A stretch of 64,000 bases of DNA from Castanea sativa (Eukaryota; Streptophyta; Magnoliopsida; Fagales; Fagaceae), in the NCBI RefSeq assembly GCF_040712315.1, contig NC_134013.1:35871001-35935000 (forward strand). Direction: 5' to 3'. The notes under the pieces are model-generated. The model worked only from the letters and a program-made list of their open reading frames with translations. It searched no databases and was not told the origin of the DNA. This document shows positions 12,174 to 23,506 of this stretch, one piece after another (the first letter of the stretch is position 1; each line of letters begins with the position of its first letter). The position numbers and the translations under genes are program-made.

Positions 12174-12494
12174 TTATATAGGAATTGGCGAGGTTGGTAG
12201 AGAATATAAACCTTCATCGGGAAAGTTTTGAGTGACCTTCTGCTGTGATTCTTCCATAGATTGAAGTTGTGTTAACAACTGTTTTCTTTCTTTTTCTTTT
12301 TGCCCAATGAGAGGGAAAGAAACAGACAAGTCTTTAACTGTGGAAGCAATGGTTGCCAACTCTTGTTCAGCTGTCTGGATTTTCTTTTTCAAGTCTCCAA
12401 TAAGAGAATTTAAGGACGAGAAGATATGAGTAACTGCTTCAACCATCTTTTGTTGATTATCAAGAACCTTGTAAAGAACTTGGTTTTGTGCCAC
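12174..12494 (-). pseudogene. Pararetrovirus coiled-coil segment
   Basis: The 106-residue frame is rich in Gln, Glu, Lys and Leu with heptad-like spacing (LKKKIQTAEQELATIAST). Such a coiled coil between movement protein and capsid is common in caulimovirid polyproteins. The movement-protein frame upstream does not run into it, so at least one frameshift or stop lies at 12495-12740. Confidence 0.55.
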
Positions 12495-12739
12495 AGTATT
12501 TTCTACTTGCCAATTTAAGTTGCTTCAGTTAAAGAAACCCGTCTTGCAGTTCCATCTAGATTAGTTCCAACAGGATTTTTGATTTTCCAAACATGTTTGG
12601 TGTTGGTTTGGGGATGATCAAAACTCTCTAATGAAGGAAAATTCTATGAATAGGAAGTTAAGGCCTGGTCAAACATGTAGCAAGGTAAGGGCTTCTGTAT
12701 ATGGGTTTGACTGGTAGGAAGGGGTTGACATTTCGGTAT

Positions 12740-13714
12740 TTAGGGTAAGACTTTCTGGTAGTATGGGATTAATGGAGGTTTTTGGTTTTGATCATGATTT
12801 TCTTTGCATGGAGGGGGAGAGGGAAGTTTTTGCTTTCTGGTTCTAGGATAAAGAACATAATAATCAAATTTTCTAGAGGGTTCTCTAAGGAGGTCAACTT
12901 CTGGATCTCCTACTTCATACCTTTCTTGGAGTATTTGCTGGGAAGATTTTTTCTTTCTTCTTGAATGATCTTCTTCAGAAGCTTCTTCTTCTTGACAATC
13001 AACACAATCACAAAAATCCCACCATATGTGACCAGAAGGTGATTTTCCTTCATAGCAAGGCTTTCCATCTTCTCGAAATGCTTTGATTTTGAGGCTCTTT
13101 TCACCGACATATGGCACCGGCTGGAGCATAGAAATTTGAGTGGGAAAGACTGTTACCTTTTTCTTCTCTGGTGTAGCTGCCAAGAACCTAGTCTCAACCT
13201 CACCATTTGCTTTTTTGATAAAGAAATGATTATTTGATTGTATTGGCTTAGCCGTCAGATGAAGCATTTCATATTTCGTAATCCATGATTTCGGAACAAG
13301 AGAAGTCATCTGGACTCTGTTGAGTTGTCTTGGAACAAATGTACACATGGGTGTCATTCCTAGACCAACTTGGATTAATAAAGCATCATTGGATCGGGCT
13401 ATGTCCGGAACTGCCATGTCAAAAGCATGATTTTGAAGTCTATTGGCAAGCTGGTAATGAAGTGTAACCGCAAAAGTGTCTTGCACTTGAGAAGCTCCTG
13501 TAATCTGGACTTGTACTTTGAGAGCATCACAAAGGTGATGATCTTTAAAAGACATATTGAAGTTGGGGAAAAGTGTAACAAAAACTATTCTCTCATTTAA
13601 AGTGGTCTGAACAGTTCCTATGACTGCATTTTGATATTCTAGGAATCTAGAATCAAGGAGTGAAATTCTAGAGACTACGGAGAGTCGCTTTCTTCCGTGG
13701 AAAGTTAATGCCAA
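12740..13714 (-). pseudogene. Caulimovirid movement protein (30K superfamily)
   Basis: This is the longest frame of the element (324 aa). Its first two-thirds have the character of the viral 30K movement protein: a beta-rich core with LFPNFNMSFKDHHL and LKVQVQITGASQVQDTFAV, then LHYQLANRLQNHAFD. The C-terminal third is charged and includes a Cys-containing CDCVDCQEEE stretch. Such a protein widens plasmodesmata for virus spread. Its presence separates this element from ordinary LTR retrotransposons. It may once have been part of one large polyprotein. Confidence 0.8.
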
Positions 13715-13833
13715 CCTTATTGCTCCAAAATGAAGGTGTGTATACCCTTATTTTTGCCATGGAATTATAAATTCTCTGGGAAGAGCAAGGGTAATGAAGG
13801 TTTCATTCTCACATGCTTTGAATATAAAACTGA

Positions 13834-14103
13834 TCAAACTTGGAGGCTTGAACATATTCTTTTATAGTAGAAGGCTGAGAAGGACCTAAAAACTTTTTTT
13901 ATGGATTTTTTGAAAGAAGTTTGGGGTTTATCAAACACAGTGTAGGGATTTACAATAGGGAAATCAGTAATATGAATTTTACTATCTTTAGGTACGTGGG
14001 AGATTTCATATAAGTAATCTAACCTATTTGCAGTGGATATACAAAGAGAAAGATCAAAGGTAGGTTTAGTCGTATCAGTAATTGCTAAGGATGAACTGGC
14101 CAT
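13834..14103 (-). pseudogene. N-terminal pararetrovirus frame, unrecognised
   Basis: This 89-residue frame is the first after the primer-binding site and has a plausible Met start (MASSSLAITDTTKP). It lies upstream of the movement protein in a different frame. It may be the start of the viral polyprotein separated by an indel, or a small leader protein. No domain is seen. Confidence 0.4.
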
Positions 14104-14376
14104 GATAGTTTCTTCAAGAAAGAATTGTTTACCTAAGACCTAACAGGACTAAAACGCCAACTCTAGGCTCAGATGTCCACAAGGTGACTCGGGAAAACAA
14201 GATTCTTTAAAAGCTTTGAGGATAAACCCCTTAGTGTTCTACTTGATTATCAAATCCAGTGTTCTGATGTAATTAATACAGAGGATCCACATATTGTGGC
14301 AACTATAAATCATAGAGCATACTAATCAGAACAATAATCAAAGTATACTAATCAAAGGAAGGAGAAACTAGTCACA

Positions 14377-14390
14377 GGGCTCTGATACCA
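14377..14390 (-). promoter_or_regulatory. Reverse-transcription primer-binding site (initiator Met-tRNA)
   Basis: On the minus strand the sequence reads TGGTATCAGAGCCC, the motif complementary to the 3' end of plant initiator Met-tRNA that caulimovirids use to prime minus-strand DNA. It lies downstream of the TATA box and upstream of the first frame, as expected. Confidence 0.85.
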
Positions 14391-14652
14391 ACTGATAGAT
14401 GGAGCAAGAGAATAAGAGAAATAAAGGCTGAGAATAAGAGGGTGTAAGAAGATTATGGAAATTAGTTAATGATGTATATTGTTAAGAACATATAAAAGAA
14501 AACACGAACATAGGGAATGGAACACAGAATAAGATACAACAAGCTAAGAGATATTACTAGATTTAACAGCTTTTTTACATCAAACATAAGAGACAATGGG
14601 AAACATCTTACAAGGGCTTTTTTCACTCTGCCCGTTCCAAAGATACAAGAGG

Positions 14653-14664
14653 CCTATTTATAGG
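14653..14664 (-). promoter_or_regulatory. Pararetrovirus TATA box
   Basis: The minus strand reads cctataaatagg, a strong TATA box about 265 bases upstream of the primer site. It would drive the genome-length transcript. The surrounding 14104-14925 has no other frame and is taken as the viral intergenic region. Confidence 0.65.
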
Positions 14665-14925
14665 CAATATCTTACATAAATAATTTACATTTAGAGCATA
14701 AGGAGTTTCTACAAAAGATGGTAGGGGCGGGCTCTCTGTTGACAAATGTCCAGGAAAGTAGGGGTCCTGAAATTAGGTTGACAAATGTCAAACTGAGTCA
14801 AGGGGCCTGGGTTGTGGTGATCTTCATCTGGATAGGCTTCTAACAAAAGAAGAAATATCTGTTGAAGATAAGGGTGGGACATTTGAAGACGTTTTTGGGA
14901 CTTTTTTTTTTAGTCTTGGAGATGT

Positions 14926-15756
14926 CTAGTCCCATCCATCTCTTCCTTGGAACCATTCTTCATCAACGTCAGCATCGACGTCTGGATCATAGTTATGGTA
15001 GTAAGGGTCATCATATTCAAAAAGAGGATTGAGAATTTCCCAATGATCTTCATGTGGCCACTGTTGTCTATAGACATCTGGATCAGCTAGTACTATTTCA
15101 GATAAGATTCCCATATTAAGGGATTCTGCCATTGTAAGAGTATGGTAACAAGATACCCAAGAAACATCCATATGTATGTGGAGAGCGCCATCTGGATTAG
15201 TGACCTAATGCATTTCTGCCAGGTGGAGGATTCCTTCTGCATGGACATTATGTTTAGAATTAAGTTTGGCAACTAAACATGCAGAAGTGATCTTGCTTCC
15301 AAATCTTGGGTGTTCTACTTTGGGATACTTTATCCATTCACCATCACGAGCATCATTTTTCAAAATTTCAAACCAGAATTTGTGAAAATATCTATTTCCA
15401 TGCGGGAAAATATATTTGTAAAACTCTGGCTCAAAATGAAGACACAAGTAATACTCATTGAGTAAATACCACATGTAGAGATAATTTACAACTGTCCAAT
15501 TGGTTAACCAAAAGGCAAAAGGGGTTTTCCATGGTTGGTCTACATTAGGGAAAATAGCAAGAAAGTGTCTTTGATGGTCTTTGAGGTAATTATGGAGGAT
15601 TCTAATGATTCTTTTAGATCGGGCTTCTAGGGTCAAGGTTTTTATATGGTCTTTTATCTCTGGGGGAATGGTTTTTATTATATTAAGGATATCATTAGGG
15701 GCTACAGAAGAAAGGCCTGAGGATGAAGATGGATTTGTTATTGGATATACACACAA
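14926..15756 (-). pseudogene. Pararetrovirus C-terminal polyprotein region, one stop
   Basis: Two frames (15756-15205 and 15171-14926) are in the same register and separated by a TAG at 15205-15207, so a single nonsense codon splits one reading frame. The region is Tyr/Trp/Phe-rich (YLYMWYLLNEYYL, FHKFWFEILKNDA) and ends in an acidic tail (DPDVDADVDEEWF). It follows the RNase H remnant on the viral map and precedes the intergenic region. I do not know its function. Confidence 0.6.
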
Positions 15757-15855
15757 AGGTGGAGGAATAATTGTAGCGTTAAGGACTGGAGGTTTTCTAC
15801 AAAGGTAATCAGTGATAAGGTTATCTTTTCCTTTTATGTGCTTAACTTAGAAAGA

Positions 15856-16089
15856 CTATTGTGAAAACCAATTTGACCATCTAAGTAATTGAGGATGTGG
15901 AAGCATTTTTCTTTTGAATTGGAGCGTTTTTGGAAAGGAGGACATGTCCATTTCTACCAGAAAATCATGCCCAAGAAGATGAAACTGGAATTTTTCAATT
16001 CCATGCCTGACTACTAGAATTTCTTTGAAAGTGGAATGATAATGAAGTTCTGAGGGTTTGAATGCACCGCTTTTATATGGACAGCTCAA
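15856..16089 (-). pseudogene. Pararetrovirus RNase H, C-terminal part
   Basis: The frame reads CPYKSGAFKPSELHYHSTFK, then GIEKFQFHLLG and VEMDMSSFPKTL, the later half of a Ty3/pararetroviral RNase H with its internal Glu and Asp. The first strand and its catalytic Asp, the connection domain and the back half of RT are missing, because the element abuts host duplication block B at about 16079-16085. Confidence 0.75.
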
Positions 16090-16385
16090 CCTAATGACCT
16101 AACAGGCCCCAATAAAGGAAGGCCCCAATATTATCACTTTTTCACCATAAACTATTAGCCCAAATACATTTTATCCCCTAAATTATCAAAACACACTATT
16201 AATCCCCTAATTTTTTTTCATAGCTGTATCTTTTGATTATACAGTTTTTTAATAAGTTATACTCAATATTTTTTCATGATTTGCCAAGAGCTTTACAACT
16301 CAACTAGTTGACACCTCATGGTGTTTTCAAGACATCCAAGGTTTAAATCTTTCTTCTCCGTACTAAAAATTCTTAAAATAAATAA

Positions 16386-16427
<42 letters not shown>

Positions 16428-16636
16428 TAAGGAATACTAAAATTTGTAAATTTTATTTGATGAACAAGGGTTATTTTTATTTTAGAAAGGATAAATAAGA
16501 ATTGAAAATGGGTGAAACTTGTCCCCTATTTGAAACTTGTCCCTAGTACCTTTTTGCATTGGACATGATATGATTTGAACATGTGTCTATATCATAACAT
16601 GTCTAGTGCAACAAAGCACTAGACACAAATGGTATC

Positions 16637-17440
16637 TGTAAGGACACAATTCAAATTCCCAATCTATAAATGAAAGGAAATGGGCTTGAAGGGCCTTTTT
16701 TACAATTAAATTTGTAGAGGATGGGTTTAGAATCTAGATTCTAAGGATGGTTTTAGATAACAAGGAAAAGAACGGGCTTCGGGCCCAATGACACGAAATA
16801 AAGAGTTATTTGCAAGAGTATAACTGAAAGCTCCTCCTCGGACACAATCCGAGGATGGTTTATAATGGTATTTTTCTAATGTTGGATACAAATATCAATT
16901 TATCATATACTATTGACCTTCTACTTCACCGAAAATGCCTCTCTTCTCTTCGTAGGTCTTCCCCTTTATTTATACTTCCTCTTCTTCTCTTCATCATCTT
17001 CCACCTCATGGTTGCAATGCTGGTTTAGGATACTTGTCCCATCAATTTTTCCCTAAAGTCCGCTAGGGTCAGGGACCAAGTTCCAAACCTCATGCTCCGG
17101 TCCCATCTTTCCATCTATGCAGTCAGTATATCAATTACAGAGCTTTTAATGTATGGGCGGTGGTAGCAGCTTTACCTTAGATATTTCACCGCTCTTTCTA
17201 TTGTCCTCCACGTGTACTGTGTATTCCCGTAGTCATAGGATTCTTTATAACATAGCCCGGGGACACTAAACCTCTCTTCCTATGTCCTCGGCTTAACAAT
17301 CCAAGGACAAATCTACTCCTCGAACATAATTGGACATTCAGATACTCCAAGATCATTTTGATGTCTTCGGATTTGGGTTTCTAGCCCAAAAGACTTCGTT
17401 GGACCATCCTTGATAAATTACTGGGCCCAATGCCCCTACA
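16637..17440. mobile_element. Solo LTR, 804 bp
   Basis: The element begins TGTAAGGACACAA and ends CCCCTACA (TG...CA), flanked by gtatc at 16632-16636 and 17441-17445. Block A has the empty site with one gtatc at 1269-1273. No internal retroelement sequence is present. It shares phrases with the LTR at 59234-60002 (tttgtagag.atgggttt, cctcgga), so both belong to one family. Confidence 0.9.
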
Positions 17441-18096
17441 GTATCTTTTAAAAATATATTATAGTTGTATTTTATTATAAATATACGTCATAAAAACCAT
17501 ATATTATTAACTACACAACATATTCTTTTCTTTCTTCCTTTCTTCTTCTTCTTTTTTTGGAGAAAGAACTACACAACATATTCTAATTGTCAAATTTAAT
17601 ATATATATATATATATATTTTTTTTTTTTGCTAAACTAATATATATTTTTTGTTAATTCGACAATTGAGTGTAAGACTGGACGGTCAATACCTCTCTTGC
17701 AAATATCAAAAGATATTAACAAGTTACAAGAATCTTTGACATTCCCAAACTCGATTTTATTCAAATTAAAAAAAGTTCATCTCACAATAATTGTTCGAAC
17801 AAGTTGAAGAGTTTAGCTTTTCCTAAGCCAAAAAAATAATAATTACATCCAAAGCCAAACCATCATAATAGGAAACAAATTTAAATTTGACTGCTTCTTT
17901 TATTAGGTTTGAAAAATAAACTTGATAATTCTCCCTTCGTAGGAGTCCTCGCTCTCCGTAGGAGTCCTTTCTCTAGTCCACACTCGCGCTCACCCCCTCT
18001 TGTTAAAGGCTCTCCCTCCCCCCCCCCTCCCTCGAGACCCACCTCCAAAAACCCACATCATCACAACCATTACAAGTCTCTCTGGCCCACCTAGTC

Positions 18097-18804
18097 ATGG
18101 ATTTGTTCGTGATTGAAGATTTACAACAACTTTGCCTCACAAAAGACGAAGAAGAAGATATCCAAATCTCCTTAATGAACAACTCAGACCTCATAGAGGA
18201 GTGTGCTCTAAGCTTATTTGGGAAACTCCTCTCAAATAGAAGCACTCTTAGATCTACTTGGAAGATGGGCTCGAACTTGAGAATTGTGGACGTGGGAAAG
18301 AACATCTTCCAATTCAAATTCTCCTCTGAATACCAACTGGAATGGGTACAAAAAAATGGTCCTTGGAATTTTGACAATAACTTGCTTCTCCTCTACAGGT
18401 GGAAAAAGGGGCTCTCGGTCTCAAACATCACATTCACTCATACCCTGTTTTGGGTTCAAATTTGGGGCCTCCCTTTTGAAAACCTTTTTGAGGATGTTGG
18501 AAGATACCTGGGCAATAGATTGGGGAGATACGTAGAAACAGATAAGCGCATGTTGCTAAAGGAGCAAGCCCAATTTTTAAGAATTCAGGTCGACATCCCA
18601 CTCAATAAACCACTTCGCAATGGCGGCAACATAGTCAATCTTGATGGAGGCAAGACCTGGGTCTCTTTTAAATATGAGAGGCTACCCTCCTTCTGCTTCC
18701 AATGTGGCTATTTGGGTCACGAAGAAAAACATTGTCCAAGCCCACCTTGTAACCCCGACACCCCAAAGCAATACAGAGAATGGTTGAGGGCAAATGACAA
18801 CTAG
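18097..18804 (+). CDS. LINE ORF1 protein (DUF4283 type with zinc knuckle)
   Basis: An intact frame of 235 aa. It has the plant LINE ORF1 pattern: an N-terminal domain with FQFKFSSEYQLEWVQKNGPW and FWVQIWGLPFENL, then a CX2CX4HX4C knuckle, CFQCGYLGHEEKHC, near residues 205-218. This class of protein binds LINE RNA in the retrotransposition particle. The start MDLFVIEDLQQL follows a GC/CT-rich 5' leader. The downstream plus-strand frame at 18848-19186 may be a frameshifted continuation. Confidence 0.8.
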   Translation: MDLFVIEDLQQLCLTKDEEEDIQISLMNNSDLIEECALSLFGKLLSNRSTLRSTWKMGSNLRIVDVGKNIFQFKFSSEYQLEWVQKNGPWNFDNNLLLLYRWKKGLSVSNITFTHTLFWVQIWGLPFENLFEDVGRYLGNRLGRYVETDKRMLLKEQAQFLRIQVDIPLNKPLRNGGNIVNLDGGKTWVSFKYERLPSFCFQCGYLGHEEKHCPSPPCNPDTPKQYREWLRANDN

Positions 18805-19519
18805 AAAAGTGACATAGATATGCCAAAGTCCTCAAACAGCTAGGGCTTTGACGATGAAAGATCAGGCCGCTCAAGTGAAAGAACTGCTCTGGCAACAAGG
18901 AACCCATCTGACCCAACCTTTGAACCAATGGCGCGATCGAAAGTTCAAGAAAGTCTCCAAAGTAGAGACGTTGTGGAGCCCAAGGAACCTAGTAGAAAGG
19001 AAAAAGGAATCTCATAATCGGTGGAATTCTAGGGCTGTATCAGGCCTTGTACACCTGTCAAGCTTTCCCAGTCAACTCGCCCTTCACACGATAGGGACGT
19101 ATCTGAAGCCTCAGGCAGTGCTGTTAGAGTCAAAGCAACACGAGTGGGCTTACCATCTCATGCTTTTCCTGAAGCCCAAGAAATGACTAGCCCACTAAAG
19201 ACTACCAATGAAGATCCTACTCCTATGCAAAAGCCCACCTCACCACCAAACCTACCAAATACTGCCTAGCCCAAAGGTAGAGGAAATTTGAAGAAAATTG
19301 CTCGTGAAAAAGGAAAGCAAGCCCAAGGTGAACAAACACAACACAAAGCAAGCCTATCCGGTTCAAAAAGGCCTGGTAAGTTAGTCTTTCTTGAAGATAT
19401 AGAAGGAGCCCCTCCACAAAAAGGATGTGCGACACGCACCTCCAAAACTCAGAACCATCTCTTGCAATATTGGCGGTGGCTGCTAGGCAGCACCGCCGGG
19501 CACAATGAATTCCTTATGC

Positions 19520-20260
19520 TAGAATTGTCGGGGAATTGGGAACCCTCGGACAGTTCATACACTGCGAGACTACGTGCGGCAGTGGACTCCCTATATAGTC
19601 TTCATATTGGAGACCAAAGTAAAACAAAAACGCATGGAGAAAATTTTGAAAATAGGCTTTTCTAACGACCTAATTGTTTCGAGTCAAGGAAAAAGTGAGG
19701 GATTCGCTCTGCTCTGGTCAAAAGATGTCAAGCTCAAAATTAAATCCTACTCCCAGCACCACATTGATGCCACCATCATAGAGCAAGAAAGCAACTTCAC
19801 TTGGAGATTTACAGGGTTTTACGACCATTCGGAATTTCATAAAAGAAAAGAATCCTAGAAACTCCTCTCTTATCTCAACAACCAATTTTCTTTGCCTTAA
19901 TTTTGTTGTGGTGATTTTAACAAAATACTATTTGATTGTCAAATGGAAGGCTTTCGGGAAGCGGTGAATGATTGTGGTTTTCAAGACCTCAGATTCTCAG
20001 GGCCCCAGTTTACTTGGTGCAACATGCGTGAAGGCAGCGACCGAATTTACCTCCGCCTTGATCGGGCTTTTGCAAAATTAGATTGGCTTAACAAGTTCTA
20101 TAATTGTAGAGTCCACCATGTTGTCGACTCCACCTCCGACCATTGCATCATAAGAATCTCTGGCTCAAGGGCTTCTTCCCCATCTCGGAAATGCCATTTT
20201 CATTTTGAAGCTTTGTGGGCTAAACGTGATGACTGTCATGGTATTGTGGAGGCAGCCTAG
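19520..20260 (+). pseudogene. LINE ORF2 endonuclease, broken
   Basis: Near 19520 the frame reads GIGNPRT-like residues, then VFILETKVKQKRM and FALLWSKDVKLKIKSYS, typical of the AP-endonuclease start. The second part at 19943-20260 has FSGPQFTWCNMREGSDRIYL and the catalytic-region STSDHC. A stop after KRKES at about 19856 and a frame change separate the two parts. Confidence 0.75.
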
Positions 20261-20578
20261 AACAGTGGTAGCCTCTCAAACACCTCGGAAGGTATTGCTG
20301 CCAACCTGAGTATCTATGCTTCTGAATTATCCAATTGGAGTAAAAAGGTCTTTGGAAACATCCCAAAAAGGATCTAGGAAAAAAGGAAATTGCCGCACAC
20401 CCTCATAGAGTAGGACCAGGATGGTTCACACAATGCATAAATCAATGAGTTAAGGAAAAATCTAAAAGAACTCCTAGATAGTGAGGAGACATTATGGCAT
20501 CAGAGAAGCAAAATACATTGGTATAAAGAGGGTGATAGAAATACTAAGTTCTTCCACACTAGAGCTTCGGAGAGAAGA

Positions 20579-22107
20579 ATGAAAAACACTATTTTGGGAT
20601 TGTGGAACGATGAGGGTTGTTGGTGTAATGACAAAGACATTATTGCTAATACAGCTTTGGGTTATTTCACAAAGATCTACACCTCCAGCTCCCCAAGGAG
20701 AACCGAGGACACCATCAATGCCATCCCATCTTGGGTTTCAGATGATATGAACGTCGAGCTCACAAAAACTTTCACCAGTGAAGAAGTCGTGAGAGCCCTC
20801 CACCAAATCCCCCGGCCCCGAAGATATGTCTGCAATTTTCTTTCATGGATATTGGAGTATAGTGGGTAGAGACATCACTAACATGGTCTTGAATGTGCTA
20901 AACTTAAATATGTCCATGGCAGAAATTAATAAGACCAACATAGTTTTAATTCCTAAAACAAAGCACCCCACTAGAATGACAGAGTTTCGACCCATTAGCT
21001 TATGTAACGTTGTTTACAAAGTCATCTCTAAAGTCCTTGCAAACCACTTAAAAGTTGTTCTCCCTTAAATGATAGCCGAAAATCAAAGTGCCTACACAAC
21101 GGATAGACTTATAACCGATAATGTCCAAGTCGCCTTTGAGCTCATGCATTATCTGAATCACAAAACAGAGGGAAATGATGGCTTTATGTCCGTCAAGTTA
21201 AATATGAGCAAGGTATTTGATAGAGTTGAGTGGGGCTTCATTAAGAGAGTCATGGAAAAATTGGGCTTTAACAGCAAATGGGTCTCTCTCATCATGCAAT
21301 GTATTTCAACAGTCTCGTACTCTGTCATTATCAACGGGGAAACCCATGGCTGCATTACTTTTACTAGGGGCCTTCGACAAGGTGACCCATTCTCCCCGGG
21401 CCTTTTCTTACTTTGTGCCGAGGGCCTTTTGGCACTGATCCACCAAGCCGTAAGAACCAAGCTCTTAATGGAATCTCCATTTGCAGGGGCTACCTTCCTA
21501 TCACGCACCTTTTCTTTGCGGATGACAACCTTCTATTTTGTAAGGCTAACGCCCAAGAATGCAAGGAGCTTATGCACATTCTCAGCGACTATGAAGCTAC
21601 ATCTGGTCAAAAAATTAACCCCAATAAGTCTTCAATTTTCTTCAGCCCAAACACCTCCTTTGCCATTAAGGATGAGATCCTCGGCCCGATGCAATACTCT
21701 TGGCATAAGAAGTACCTTAGTCTCCCTTCTTTGATTGGGAAATCAAAAACACAAGTCTTTGCTGAAATTAAGGAAAAAATGAGCAAAAAGCTAGTAGGGT
21801 GGAAGGAGAAGCTTCATTCCATTGGAGGCAGAAAAGTTCTCATCAAAGCCGTGGCACAAGCGGTGCCCACGTACACTATGTCCTTCTCCCAAAAACCATG
21901 TGTGACGACTTGGAAAGAATGATGAGGAACTTTTGGTGGGGCCAAAAGAATCAAGAGTCAAAAATGGCTTGGGTTAGTTGGAAGAAGATGTGTAAGTCCA
22001 AATTATATGGTGGAATGGGCTTCCGGAACCTCCAAGCCTTCAACTTAGCCTTACTAGCAAAACAAGGGTGGCGGATCCTCACAAATCCTAACTCCTTAGT
22101 TGCTTGA
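20579..22107 (+). pseudogene. LINE ORF2 reverse transcriptase, broken
   Basis: Recognisable motifs lie across several frames: FRPISLCNVVYKVISKVLAN, an in-frame TAA at 21066-21068, then VFDRVEWGFI, GLRQGDPFSP, and in another frame HLFFADDNLLF with the FADD catalytic pair. The thumb follows with [20 protein letters not shown]. At least three frame shifts and one nonsense codon are needed to explain it. Confidence 0.85.
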
Positions 22108-23506
22108 GTTTATAAAGCCAAATATTTCCCCCATGACAACATCCTAAGCTCAAAGATAGTTAGTAATCCTAGTTATGCTTGGAGGAGCATCCATAATAGC
22201 TTGCGGGTTCTAAAAGAAGGCATTAGATAGAGGGTGGGGAATGGCAAAAGGATTCACATTTGGAAAGATCGGTGGCTCCCAACACCATCTACCTATAAGG
22301 TGATTTCACCCCAAAAAGATTTTGACAACTTCTCAATGGTCTTATCACTCATAGATGTGGACACTAAATGGTGGAAAACAAAGTTGGTGAGGTCTATCTT
22401 TTTTGCCTTTTGAAGTTGAGTCCATTCTCAAGATTCCCATTAGCTATAACCTCCCTAAAGACTAGCTTATTTTGTTAGGCAACAAAAGGGCTCTTTCACC
22501 GTGAAGAGTGCCTATTATATTGCAATGAGAGTAGTTGAAGTAAATGGAATTAGCGAAAGCACAACTGAGCACACTCAAGCCCCTTCCTAGAAAAGAATTT
22601 GGCACGTCAATGTCCCCCCAAAAGTTCGGATCTTTGCATGGCGTGTATGCAGAAATGGCCTTCCAACAATGCTTAACCTTCGGTGCAGAGGCTTAACTCA
22701 TCTAGTTTTTGCCCACTCTGTGACAAGGATATGGAATCCACCCAACATGCTCTCCTTCTTTGCTCCCACACTAAGCATACTTGGGCTGCTTGGCTTGACT
22801 ACCCAGTGAATTTGTCAGCCATTAGTGCCGATATTTTGGACCTTGCAGCCCAATTTATTGGTGAAGGCAAGCTCATGAATTGGACTTATTTTTCATGGTT
22901 GCGTGCTCAATCTGGAGAAACATAAATCAAGCCATTCATAATGATGCAACAATCCCACCATCCCAGGTTTGGGAGTCAGCGAGAAGAGCCTTATTTGATT
23001 ATAATGCTTATTGTCTTGCCCCTCTCCCTTCTCATCCTACTACACACTGCCATTGGGTTGCACCACCACCAAGTTTCCATAAGATCAATGTTGATGGCGC
23101 AACAGATGACAAGGGAGGCAACTCCTGCATTGGAGTTATCATTAGGGACCCCTCGGGGGCCTCTATTGGCGCTCTTAGCATGGTCCTTCCCGTGAGCCTT
23201 CATGCTGAAGTTACTAAAGCATATGTGCTGCACTGGAGGGTCCTTTTTGCGTTGGAAATGCAGATAAATCAAGCCATATTTGAGTCTAATGCTTTGTCTA
23301 TCATCCTCGCCTTATCTTCTGGTGAGGCTGGTGGAGAGTTGGGCCACATCCTTGAGGACATTAGGATGGCATCAACCTCCCTCAATCAATGTTTCTTCCA
23401 TCACCTAAAAGGGATGGCAATAGAGCAGCTCACACTTTAGCAAGAGAAGCAAAAATCTCAGACCAAACTTTGGAAAGGAATGTCTCCCCCTTGTATTTTG
23501 CAGATT
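22108..23506 (+). pseudogene. LINE ORF2 zinc-binding region and RNase H, broken
   Basis: A zinc-binding segment (SSFCPLCDKDMESTQHALLL) precedes an RNase H-like domain with KINVDGATDDKGGNSCIGVI, where the Asp is the usual first catalytic residue. Later positions read FESNALSIILAL. The end is about 23506 before the A-rich tail. Several stops interrupt 22108-22680. Confidence 0.75.

Larger units (their letters stand above)
9770..16085 (-). mobile_element. Endogenous pararetrovirus (Caulimoviridae), permuted and decayed
   Basis: Read 5' to 3' on the minus strand, the order is RNase H remnant (16089-15856), C-terminal region (15756-14926), non-coding stretch with TATA box (14663) and Met-tRNA primer site (14390), N-terminal frame (14103), movement protein (13714-12740), coiled coil (12494-12174), capsid zinc finger plus protease (10992-10348), and the first part of reverse transcriptase (10294-about 9775). 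No LTRs or integrase are seen. Normal caulimovirid order puts RT and RNase H together in the middle of one circle. Here they lie at opposite ends, so the copy looks linearised inside pol. Many frame breaks show it is an old, inactive copy. Confidence 0.85.

Noticed and set aside
9770..16085. Interpretation of this block as an ordinary Ty3 LTR retrotransposon
   Set aside because: No LTR or integrase is seen, and a 30K-type movement protein with a Met-tRNA primer site is present, which fits a caulimovirid.
21158..21508. Minus-strand frame of 116 residues inside the LINE
   Set aside because: It is the complement of the RT domain.
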